NCBI GenBank assembly: GCA_905221605.1
Contig: CAJNDS010000424.1
Span: 188,478 to 252,477 of the forward strand
Reading direction: 5' to 3'
DNA length: 64,000 nucleotides
DNA from: Symbiodinium natans
Lineage: Eukaryota; Sar; Dinophyceae; Suessiales; Symbiodiniaceae
Shown here: in pieces, positions 42,983 through 51,835 of the stretch
How the letters are laid out: every line of letters begins with the position of its first letter
How positions within the stretch are numbered: the stretch's first letter is position 1
Program-made: the position numbers and the translations under genes
The notes under the pieces: generated by a model
What the model was told of the DNA's origin: nothing
Database searches by the model: none
What the model saw: the letters and a program-made list of their open reading frames with translations, nothing else

Positions 42983-43544
42983 CTTGAAGCCCGAAGCCTT
43001 CCATTTTCCTTCCTTGCCGGGCCTTCTGCGGACACCTCACCCCGGACGCCCTCCGAGGAGCACGCGCAAGCGGACCAAGCTCGTCAGGAGGACACCGAGT
43101 CAAGTTTAGGGTTTAGGGTTTAGGGTTTAGGGTTTAGGGTTTAGGGTTTAGGGTTTAGGGTTTAGGGTGTAGGGGCCCGAATAATGTTCACTTCATATTA
43201 GTCTACCAGCCCCCCCCCCCCCCCACCCAGGTATGGTCACAGGCCGCGGGCTCCGTAATTAAAAGCCTCTGGACTTACCCTGACCCTTGCCTTCCAAGCC
43301 TTCACCCAAAACCCTCAAAAGATTGCCTTGCAAAGCCTTACAGCCTAAAACCTGACGCAGCCTCAAGGAAGGCCCAAACCCGAACCCCATTCAAGTTATC
43401 GTTTTCAGCAACAAGGAAAAGGCAGCTTTTCAACCGGCTTTGGCCCGGAAGGATTGTGCACATCCGGGGGGGGGGGGGGAGGTTATCATTACGTTCTGGG
43501 ATTTGGACTGTTGCAAATTTAAATGGGTTTATTAATATGAGGTC

Positions 43545-43650
43545 AACATTAGTTGGAATAGGATTTAGGGGCGTTATTATGGTATAATGAAAAAGGGACC
43601 ATTTAAGGGTCCATAAGGGAATACAATTAGTAGTTATTCCGACCCCGATA
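43545..43650. mobile_element. Dispersed short repeat, family F, copy 3
   Basis: TTAGTTGGAATAGG at the left and TAGTAGTTATTCCGACCCC at the right, matching 7240-7330 and 25722-25815. Confidence 0.4.
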
Positions 43651-45589
43651 TCGGTTTTAACAGAGTTTGGGGCTTAGCCGGGAGCGGCAGCCGCGCGTTT
43701 TCGGCGAGGAGGGTTTAGGGTTTAGGGAGGGACCCCCTATAGACCCCCAAGTAGTAGGTTTCGCTTATGATAAGGACCCCAAGCAAGGTACCTCGAATTT
43801 CGTAAACCCCCATATCCCCTTAGCTGCCTACTTGGAGGTTCATGGGTACTTATAACCCCAATTATAAGTCAACTTGGGCTTAGAAGTACAGTTATAACTG
43901 GGGTTATAAGTACCCTAAGCCCTAAATCCTAAACCCTAAACCCCAAATCCTAACCCTAAACCCATATCACCCTAAACCCCAAATCCTAAACCCTAAACCC
44001 ATATCTCCTTAGCAAAGGCCACCGGGAGGGCACCCTCCTCAAGGTGCACGACTTCCCCCCCAAGAGGTGTCCTCTTCCTCAAAAAACTCCTCAAGGATGC
44101 CGTTGAGTCTTTTAGGGTTTAGGGTTTAGGGTTTAGGGTTTAGGGTTTAGGGGTTCAGGGTAGTAGTCGGTTCTCGCGGAGTCACCTGAAGCCTTTATCC
44201 GTGTGCCGCCCCAGGACATGGAGGCAGCCTTCCGCGTCATCAAGGAAGCTCGCTGTGGGTGTGACAGTTGAGCCCCGAGTAGCGGCTTAGGGCTCGTAAG
44301 AGATGCTTCCCGCGTATGAGTACTCCGAGACTTACGTGCAAGCCGCAGGTCAACATCTTAGATCCTGAATTCACACCGTCTCTCCCAAGCCCTGGGCTCT
44401 AAAAACAAAGTGCCCGCCACCATCTGCAGGCACAGGATTCGGTGCTTTAGGACTCCGCACCCAAGTTGCATCCTTCCAGGGCCTCCAAATCCCAGAGCCC
44501 CTAGACCAGGAAATTCCCGAGCGTTTGGGTTTTGAGTTTGTAGGGTTTAGGATCTCCTCGAGGGCCTTATGTCCGGCTCCCGCACACTCTCAAGCCCCGA
44601 ACCCAACCCGATGACGATGCCCAAACCCTGAACTCCTCAAACCCTTCAGGTCATTTCAGGTCCCTAAACAACCCTAAAAGCAACCCTTCAACATTGACCC
44701 CCAAACAACCCTAAGCAACCCTAAACAACCCCTAAACGAACCCTATGTCCAAAATAAACCCCCAAGCAACCCCTTGAAACCGCCCAAGAAACCAGCCAAC
44801 AGACAAGGACTCTATCGACAGTCTGAAGGAGCTCATGAAAGCCCAACTGGAGCCGCTTGGGTGGGAAAAGGACTTAGGCTTTAGGGCCTTTGGGGCTTTA
44901 CGGCTTTAGGGCTTTAGGGCTTTGGGGCTTTGGGGTTGAGGGTCCTCGCTGAAACGCCAGGCTCTGTCCTGCCCCTGACGCAATAAATCTAAGCACATGG
45001 GCCACTTCTCGAAATTGCGGGCCCCCCTTTTGGTGTTACCATTTAAGTAATTACAGCGGCCCCTAGTTTTTAGGGTACCCAAACAAGAGAACATCATTTT
45101 GAGAGCTACCCACAGCCTACTCACCATAAACAAACCTCCAACTCTCAAACCCTGAACGTAGGGAGGCTAGGTTTCTGACGGTGCCAAGCCCCCCAGCCCC
45201 GAAACACGAAGCCCTAAACCCTTAAAACCTTGGAGGCCCTTGGAGGAGGCGTTGCAAGGCCAGCCCTAAACCCTAGACCCTAAACCCTAAATCCTAAACC
45301 CTAAACCCTAGACCCTAAACCCTAAACCCGAAACCCTAAACCCTAAGCCCTAAACCCTATAAACCCTAGTGATTAGGAGCCCTCTCTTGCCTAGGGTGTC
45401 GACGGAGGGCTTGGATCAGACCCAGGCTTGGCGCGAGGGCTTCGTGGTTTAGGTGTTCCGGGTTTAGGGTTGAAGGTTTGGGGTTTAGGGTTTAGGGTCT
45501 AGGGTTCAGGGTTTAGGGTTTAGGGTTTGGGGTTTGGGGTTTGGGGTTTAGGGTTTAGGGTCTAGGGTTAGGGTTTATGTATGGACCTT

Positions 45590-47060
45590 AGGGGTGCTGT
45601 AGGGGCTACTAAGATGTATGGGGACTATATAAGTATATCTAGCGGTTATATAGGGGAACAAGATTAAGGGTCCCTTCTGGGGGGTCCCTCTTCATATCCC
45701 CCAAAGGTTTACTTGAAGGGTTCAGGCTAGGCGTTTTTGAGGCACTATACCTCTTCTGTTCATGTGGATACGAGACTGCGGCAGGAGGTTGATATACGTG
45801 AGCGTTGTGAAGGGTTTCAGGACGAGCAGCCGAACCGAGAGGAAGCCCCCAAATCCCGAAAGCCCAAATCCCTAGACGCCGACTGGCCGCCTGTAGAAGG
45901 TTCTCACAAACCACTAGACTCGCTTTGTGCTCAGATCCAAAAAGCAGAATCAAGAAAGAGCCTCCATATAGGGCACGAAAAGCAAATAGTGCTGGCCACT
46001 ATGTTCGCTTCACCGAACTTGAGTAGCTGCTCAGTAGTTGCTCATGGCCCACTCTGCTCGAGGAATCTAGAGAGGCCTTGGAGGGCCATAAAACCCTAAA
46101 CCCTATACCGAGAAGCCCTGAAGCCTCATCCGTTCCAGGGCCTTCTGGGGCATCTCTCACCCAGACGACCTCCCGAGGCAGAGGAAGATGACGAGGACGC
46201 CGAATCACGTAGGCTTCTCGGGTTTGGAGCTAGGAAAAATGGGCGTGACATCCCCGTAGCTGTCAGCACCAAGATGTGTCTTCTTTCCGAAGAAATCTCT
46301 TAAATAAAGCATGCCACCGAGTCTTTCAGGAGGCAGTTCTCGTCAGTGTCACCTGAAGCCTCTCTACCCTGGTAGGAAGCCCCAGATTCCCAGGAGCTCG
46401 AAGCAATGTCTCGAGCGCTGCAGGAGAAGCTGTGGGTGTGTTGAGAGTTCAGTGGCATTTTGGTGCTTGGGTTTGGGGAATGCCTGTCAGTCTCACCCTC
46501 GACCTTGAATGCTCCCAGGCACTATGCCCTAGAACCCCAAACTGATCTCCACCACCTGCAGCCCTGAACCCCAAACCCTAAACCCTAAACCCTAAACCCT
46601 AAACCCTAAACCCTAAACCCTAAACCCTAAACCCTAAACCCTAAACCCTAAACCCTAAACCCTAAACCCCCCCAAATTGTCGGCGTTTGGGTTTGAGGTT
46701 TCTAGTGCGGATCTCCTCGGGGAAGCGTGGCCCCAAAGCCCTTTGTTGCCTCTCCGGTTCCGAGCTGATGGCCTTCTGTCCGGCTCGCGCACACAACCCT
46801 GACACCCCTTGCAAGCCCTCCCCCTCTGAAGCCGCGAGCCCAACCTTCCGGCCAAGAAACAAGCCCCCAGTAATCCCCAAACAGCCCGCCGAAAAGCAAC
46901 CCTTAAAGCAACCCCTAGGCAACCCAGCCCTAAGCAACGCTTAAAAAACAACCATTCGAAAAACCCATAAGCAAGCCCAAAACAACCCGTAAGCCACCCC
47001 AGAATCACCCGAAAGACGAGGAGAATGTGGCGAGGATGGAGGTGCGTCAGCAGCGGGTTT
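45590..47060. repeat. Tandem segmental duplication II, copy B
   Basis: More compact copy of 42185-44900. Contains a candidate acidic exon near 46130-46200 (LSPRRPPEAEEDDEDAES) and an array of CCCTAAA at 46571-46672. Confidence 0.7.
46571..46672. repeat. CCCTAAA array
   Basis: About 14 perfect units. Confidence 0.95.
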
Positions 47061-47165
47061 AAGGCGTTTAGGCGTGAGGGGGCTGTGGGTTAAGTGTTTA
47101 GTTTAGTGGTTTAGGGTCCTAAACCCCTAAGCCCTAAACCCTAAACCCCAAACCCTAAACCCTAA

Positions 47166-47690
47166 ACCCTGAACGCAGGGTTGAGGACTGAGGGTCTTCG
47201 GGGGTTGGGAGGGGAGGGGCATGAAAGGGCTTGGGGACCCAAACCCTGCGAACCCTGCAGGCGCTTTGAACCCTTGTTAGGGTTTCTATCGGGTTTATGC
47301 GGCTTCAGGGTTTAAGGGTTCCGGGGTTAAGGGTTTAAGGGTTCAGGGTTCAAGGGTTTAAGGGTTTAAGAGTTTAAGGGTTTAAGGGTTTAGGGGTTCA
47401 AGGGTTTATAAGGGTTCAGAGTTTGGGGTTTACGGGTTCAGGTTTAAGGGTTTGGGGGATCCATGATGGTTCGGATTGGGAGCCCGAAGCTAAACCTTGA
47501 GCCTCCAGGGGTCCTAAGGGAAGTCTCAACGTTGAGCCCTCCCCCGCCTTTCGACGATCGAAGAGGATCCCTCCCTTTCGACGATCGAAGAGGAAGACGA
47601 AGCGGAAGACGAAGAAAACAACGAAGACCAGGTGGCATGCTCTGATTCGAGGCTTTCGGGCTTCGGTTGAGCGTTGAGCTCGGCTTAAGT
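47166..47690. repeat. Tandem duplication III, copy A
   Basis: Contains GGGTTGGGAGGGGAGGGGCA, AGCCCGAAGCTAAACCTTGA, then an acidic-exon-like block (TIEEEDEAEDEENNEDQVAC) and TTGAGCGTTGAGCTCGGCTT. The same series recurs at 47752-48015 and is completed only at 61664-61775. Confidence 0.8.
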
Positions 47691-47751
47691 TCTATAAAAT
47701 CTATAAACCCTAAGTTCAAATCCCTGAACCCTTAAACCCTAATCCGTGAGC

Positions 47752-48015
47752 ACAGGGTTAAGGATTGAGGGTCTTCGCGGGTTGGGAGGGGAGGGGCATG
47801 AAAGGGCTTGAGGACCCAAATTCTGCAGGCGCCGCAAATCCTTTTCAGGGTTTGTCGGGTTTACAAGGGTTTAGAGGGATTAAGGGTCTAGGGTTTAGGG
47901 GTTCAGGGTTTACGTTTTGGTGGATACATGATGGTCTGGACCAGGAGCCCGAAGCTAAACCTTGAGAGCCTCCGCGGGTTTTTGAGGAAAAGTCTCACCG
48001 TCGAGCCCTCTCCCA
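47752..48015. repeat. Tandem duplication III, copy B, left part
   Basis: Repeats the first half of 47166-47690 up to the GAGCCCTC(T)CCC landmark and then breaks off. The second half is found beyond the 13.6-kb insertion. Confidence 0.8.
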
Positions 48016-48058
48016 AACCCTAAGCCTTAAACCCTAAACCTTACTAGAAGAGGGATGG

Positions 48059-48071
48059 CCCGAAAGCATCG
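48059..48071 (+). repeat. Left terminal inverted repeat of the large element
   Basis: CCCGAAAGCATCG, identical to the reverse complement of 61610-61622. Followed after five bases by CCGTGCG. Confidence 0.7.
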
Positions 48072-48086
48072 ATTTGCCGTGCGTTG

Positions 48087-48240
48087 ACTCCATGCACTTG
48101 ATTCTTTGTAATCGAACTGTATGCACTTGGAGAAATGTATGCCCTTACATGGTTGCATAGTCACTTGTACACTGCACTTGTATGCACTGGAACCGCATGG
48201 CATTCAAGTGTGTGGAGTTGAATGCCATGCACTTGTGGTC
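48087..48240 (+). repeat. Left subterminal ATGCACTT iterations
   Basis: ATGCACTTG occurs near 48090, 48121 and 48228, with related GTATGCACTGG, CACTGCACTTG and AGTCACTTG between. The same core builds the 14-bp array at the right end. Confidence 0.6.
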
Positions 48241-48753
48241 AACTCTGTAGACTTTTCATCGGCGTTGAAGACAACGCCGAGCTCCAGCGGCCGGTCGCGG
48301 CACGCACCTGCGCCGGTGCAAGGAAAGAAGCAGAAACCACACAAGCACAAAAACAGACAAAAGAGGTGGAGTCTAAGTAAGGGCCGTGCATGTTGGTCGC
48401 CATGGAATACCTGCGCGCAGAAAACAGCTTTACTTGCAAGTCGGTCGACAAAGGTGCCAATCGTCCCGGGCGGTCCTAGCTGCATTTTCACACACGCGTG
48501 CGTCGCACCGTCATATTAAACAGAGGTGGCCGCGCCGTCGTACTTTCGCAAGACAGCGTCCGTTTGGGGAACCCACATGTGTATTTGTCTGACATGTGGC
48601 ACCCGCGCTCCGAATTGACACGCTGCCTTGCAGAGGCTAACCTTTTTATCGCAAGCGCGCCGTCGACTTGAAATCATGTGCGCCAGCTTCCCACTCCGGG
48701 TCGCGTCGCGCTTCCCTCTCCATTCCGGATTGACGTTACTACTTACTACAAAG

Positions 48754-49503
48754 CTACTCAGCAACTTCGAACTGAAAGGACAGCTCAACTGGCTTGGTCC
48801 AGCCCAGCATGGACCTTGGCCGCCCTCCCACCGACACGGGCATCTTGAAAGCCTTGACGTCCAGGACCACCCAGCCGAAAAACCGCTTAGCACCCGAGGA
48901 CCACCAATCGAATGGACTGTCGACCTCGATGAGCGTATCCTGCCTGTGAGAGTCGAAGTCCCGATCGTCCAAGAACTCGGTCGCCCCAGCAAAGGTGATG
49001 ATGCCCAGGACCTGAGCCCGTGAAGGAGGAGGGCCAATCTCCGTGTCCACGATGGCACCCTTGGTGGACCCGGCGCCGACGGTCTCTATGAGGAAGAGCT
49101 GCTCGCCCTCCGAAAAGCACTGGTAGTGACCGAGGGCGTACTTCCTCACCTCCATCTTTTTGCGCCCAAGCATCAACAGCCGACTCCATGGGTACTGGAC
49201 ATTGAGGCCGCAAAGCGAGAGGCGCTGAGTCGACAAAAAAACTTCATTGGACACCGAAGCAGGCAAGTTAGGATCTTTCAGCCGTGCTGCGCGAGCGACC
49301 AACTCGGCCGCCGTGCCGCATTCTCGCATGGATTTCAAGTCTGCAAGAGCTTTCCTTCTGCTGTCACGCAGCGGACCTCTGATCGAAGTGTCCTTCTCCT
49401 CGCAGATGCGGATGTGCGCAAAATGCGCTCGCCAGCCATATCCATGCTTCTCCACGATCCCGCGCTGGCTAAGTTCCTGTGACTTTCTACCGAGACCCGC
49501 CAT
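48754..49503 (-). CDS. Cargo protein with AP2-like and ASCH/PUA-like segments
   Basis: Minus-strand frame of 249 codons. Residues about 18-65 (HGYGWRAHF, then RGPLRDSRRKALADLKSMRE) resemble the AP2-integrase DNA-binding pattern of Trp-Arg-Ala followed by Gly-Pro-x-Arg and an Ala-x-x-Asp-Leu helix, found in many dinoflagellate proteins. Residues about 100-240 (YPWSRLLMLGRKKMEVRKYA, a Gly-rich loop, RAQVLGIITFAGATEF, KRFFGWVVLDVKAF) resemble an ASCH/PUA-like RNA-binding fold, whose core is PW-x-x-LL-x-G-x-K-x-x-EVR. The frame ends at a stop at 48754 or continues by splicing. The upstream start is probably MAGLGRKS. No intron is needed. Both domain calls are by eye. Confidence 0.6.
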   Translation of the reverse strand: MAGLGRKSQELSQRGIVEKHGYGWRAHFAHIRICEEKDTSIRGPLRDSRRKALADLKSMRECGTAAELVARAARLKDPNLPASVSNEVFLSTQRLSLCGLNVQYPWSRLLMLGRKKMEVRKYALGHYQCFSEGEQLFLIETVGAGSTKGAIVDTEIGPPPSRAQVLGIITFAGATEFLDDRDFDSHRQDTLIEVDSPFDWWSSGAKRFFGWVVLDVKAFKMPVSVGGRPRSMLGWTKPVELSFQFEVAE

Positions 49504-49574
49504 GCTGCAACTTCACACCTGCCTCGAGCCAAGGTAGAGATCACAACAAAACTCTGAGCGCAGGAGAAGATCCA

Positions 49575-49614
49575 CAACACCGTCCCCAAGTTGTTTGCGA
49601 GGATTTCAAAGCTC
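49575..49614. repeat. Short segment shared with the 59-kb minisatellite
   Basis: ACACCGTCCCCAAGTTGTTT followed by GCGAGGATTTCAAAGCTCCA recurs at 59113-59152 and 59553-59592 with one or few changes. Its presence outside the repeat block links both ends of the element. Confidence 0.7.
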
Positions 49615-49805
49615 CATGCGCTCGGGCCATCCCTCTAGAAGCACGCATGCGTGTAGAGCATCCGATGGAATGTGTGACGGCGCATATGTGTGCATGTTGA
49701 GGCGCAGGCAGGAGGCCAAGCAGCTTTGCATTTTATATCTTGGGCTGGTACACGCGAAAGACCCTTTCGCAAGACAGCGTTGAGGGGAGTAAGCAAGGGT
49801 TCAAA

Positions 49806-50529
49806 CTAGCGAGAGTTCTGCAGGCGGTGCAAAGCCAAGAGAGCATAATCTCTGCATTTCCACGGTTGCAGAGCTGGCCGAGCCGACAAGATGCAGTCCA
49901 CAGCTTCATCTGCGCTGCATTGGCCGTCCAGCACCAGCCAAGCGCAAGAGGGCAGTAGGACTGCGATTAATGCCACCGAAGCAATGGAAGAGCACGTTGA
50001 ACTCCTCGCTCGCCTGTTGGCACTGCTCGCGCAGAGTGCGCAAAGTCTGAGCCATGTCTGTCCAAGCCTGGGCGCACCGCTCTGCGCTCTCGAAGAACCA
50101 GGAAGCATCCCGGTTGCATTTGATTCTGGGGTCGTCCAATTCAACTTGGACGTGCCGCACACCAGAGCGGGAAAAGTGCTCGCGCCAGTCTTGGGGAGCC
50201 CCCCTGACTCGCAGCTCAGCTGGCCGGCACACGCTCACCACAACCGTCACAGAAGTGTTGGTGCTGACCTCGACGTGGAAGATGTCGGCAGCCGAGCGCA
50301 CGCTGCCCAGCAAGCAGCTCTCACCAGGCTTCGCAGACCGCACCACCACGGCATCGAGAGGCCAGTCGGAGATGTCGCCCAGGTTGTAGGAAGCTCTCCA
50401 AACAGTATAGTCCATGTCTGACCAAGGTCCCTCATTGTATTTTGTGGAGATGTCGAGCTGCCTCTGTCGAATCCAGCACATCTCCGCGTCGGACATTGTC
50501 GGCCCAGAAGACGTCAGCGAGGACTCCAT
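49806..50529 (-). CDS. Dual-specificity-phosphatase-like protein, frameshifted
   Basis: Minus strand from MESSLTSSGPTM (start at 50529). At residues 182-190 the signature HCFGGINRS fits HC-x5-R-S of cysteine-dependent phosphatases, with Cys183 as nucleophile and Arg189 for phosphate. A general acid candidate is in LDD (132-133). The frame runs into unrelated codons soon after and stops at 49906. The expected C-terminal part (CAWLVLDGQCSADEA, then RPALQPW and a Leu-rich helix) continues in a neighbouring frame to about 49806. One surplus base in the C run at 49950-49952 (GGG on the plus strand) would explain this. The gene is either a pseudogene or an assembly indel. Known family role: dephosphorylation of Tyr/Ser/Thr; substrate unknown. 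Confidence 0.65.
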
Positions 50530-51033
50530 GCATATGCAGAAAGCAGCAAGGAGGTTTCACTGCAGACCGCTCGTCGGGCCAAAACTAGCTTTTCGAGCCA
50601 AAGCCAGCAGCGCAGCCAGGTCTGCGGGTTTAGGGTATCTTGTTCAGAAGAGTGAGGGGCTGAGGTTCTGGGGTTCGGGCAGAACAATGTCAGAATGACA
50701 TTCCCACACAGACAGACACAAAACCACGTCATCGACTGGCCTAAAGCTCGGGATGTCTCCCATCCACGGTCAACGTCAAAGGCGAAGAGAAGTTGAGGTC
50801 AAGAAGAAGGCTACAGAAGAAGCACTGTTTCAGTCCTGCGCTCTAGTGAGAAACGAACTTGCCCAGTCCCGCGGGCTGCATCCCCACACCTCCGCAAGAC
50901 GGCGTCCATGCGGTTCCGCAGCCGCGCATCTTCGCAACAGAGCGGCCATGCGGTTCCACGGTCGCGCTACATGTGTGCGGTGGCGTGAAACACACGTAGC
51001 CGCTCAGACCGCCGGGATACGTCAGCACCGCCC

Positions 51034-51309
51034 CTAGTCATCATGCCGATGAGCAGCCTCAGATGAAAGATGCGGGAGAGACCTCAAGGCAGACATTCGC
51101 ACATCTTCCTCGTTGTACCAATCCACAATGCAACGTGCGCAATAGTGCGCCTGATGTCCATACTTCGTTCTCATGCACGGACGGTCGTGCATCTCGCAGG
51201 AGAAAGTACAACTGCCTCTTCGCGGCGGGCAAAGATTCCCCATTGCGGCAAGGAGCAAAAGGGCGCGGTCACCTAAGCAAACGTCGCAAAAAGGTGCTGC
51301 GGCGCCCAC
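51034..51309 (-). CDS. Small Cys/His-rich protein, possible zinc finger
   Basis: A 91-codon frame starting MGAAAPFCDVCLGDRA with Cys-x2-Cys near 8-11, then CPPRRGSCTFSCEMHDRPC, and YCARC near 57-61. The spacing suggests two zinc-binding clusters (RING-like or treble-clef), but does not fit one family exactly. Located between the phosphatase-like gene and the tandem repeat at 51.5 kb. May be one exon of a larger gene. Confidence 0.4.
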   Translation of the reverse strand: MGAAAPFCDVCLGDRALLLLAAMGNLCPPRRGSCTFSCEMHDRPCMRTKYGHQAHYCARCIVDWYNEEDVRMSALRSLPHLSSEAAHRHDD

Positions 51310-51488
51310 ACGAATGCACGCATGTCACCATGCACTCAGACATCATGCCAACGTGTGAGTTGTGTCAAGTGAGTCCAAGGAGACATGCCATGTCATTCTC
51401 AGTCCAGGGAGACACGCAGTCTTTTTAGCAGGAGCTGCGAGAGTGTGCGCATGCCCACAGGCGCTGCAGGCGCTGACTGACCTGTCCA

Positions 51489-51835
51489 GGGCGAGCCTTC
51501 CGCCGTGTCCGGCGCCGGCGCACCTTCCGCAAGACAGCGTCGGGCGCGCGGCGCCGGGGTCAGGCTCCGGCAAATAAACATCCGCAAAACTGGACCCTAG
51601 AGTCTCGAGTGCTGTCTAGGGCGAGGCTTCCGCCGTGTCCAGCGCCGGCGCACCTTTCGCAAGACAGCGTCGTGTGCGCAGCACCGGGGACGGGCTCCGG
51701 CAAATAGACATCCGCAAAACTGGACCCTAGAGTCTCGAGTGAAACATGTCTATAGGGCGAGGCTTCCGCCGTGTCCAGCGCCGGCGCACCTTTCGCAAGA
51801 CAGCGTCGCGCGCGCAGCAGCGGGGACGGGCTCAG
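51489..51835. repeat. Three tandem ~135-bp units with the GCAAGACAGCGTC motif
   Basis: Units start GGCGAGGCTTCCGCCGTGTC and include TTTCGCAAGACAGCGTC; between units is AACTGGACCCTAGAGTCTCG. The last unit is truncated at the stop of the upstream minus-strand gene. Confidence 0.85.

Larger units (their letters stand above)
42185..44900. repeat. Tandem segmental duplication II, copy A
   Basis: Same order as 45590-47060: family G element, GACTGGCCGCC-like block (42500 versus 45880), TATAGGGCACGAA (42764, 45967), GGGCCTTCTG plus CTCACCC (43017, 46130), AGTCACCTGAAGCC (44180, 46347), GGATCTCCTCG (44551, 46703), and the AACCCTAAGCAACCC run (44700, 46890). Spacing differs because arrays and MITEs were inserted in copy A. 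Confidence 0.7.

Noticed and set aside
51489-51835. CRISPR-like array from regularly spaced GCAAGACAGCGTC
   Set aside because: Units are direct tandem duplications of about 135 bp with equal spacers, in a eukaryotic transposable element; no cas-like genes.
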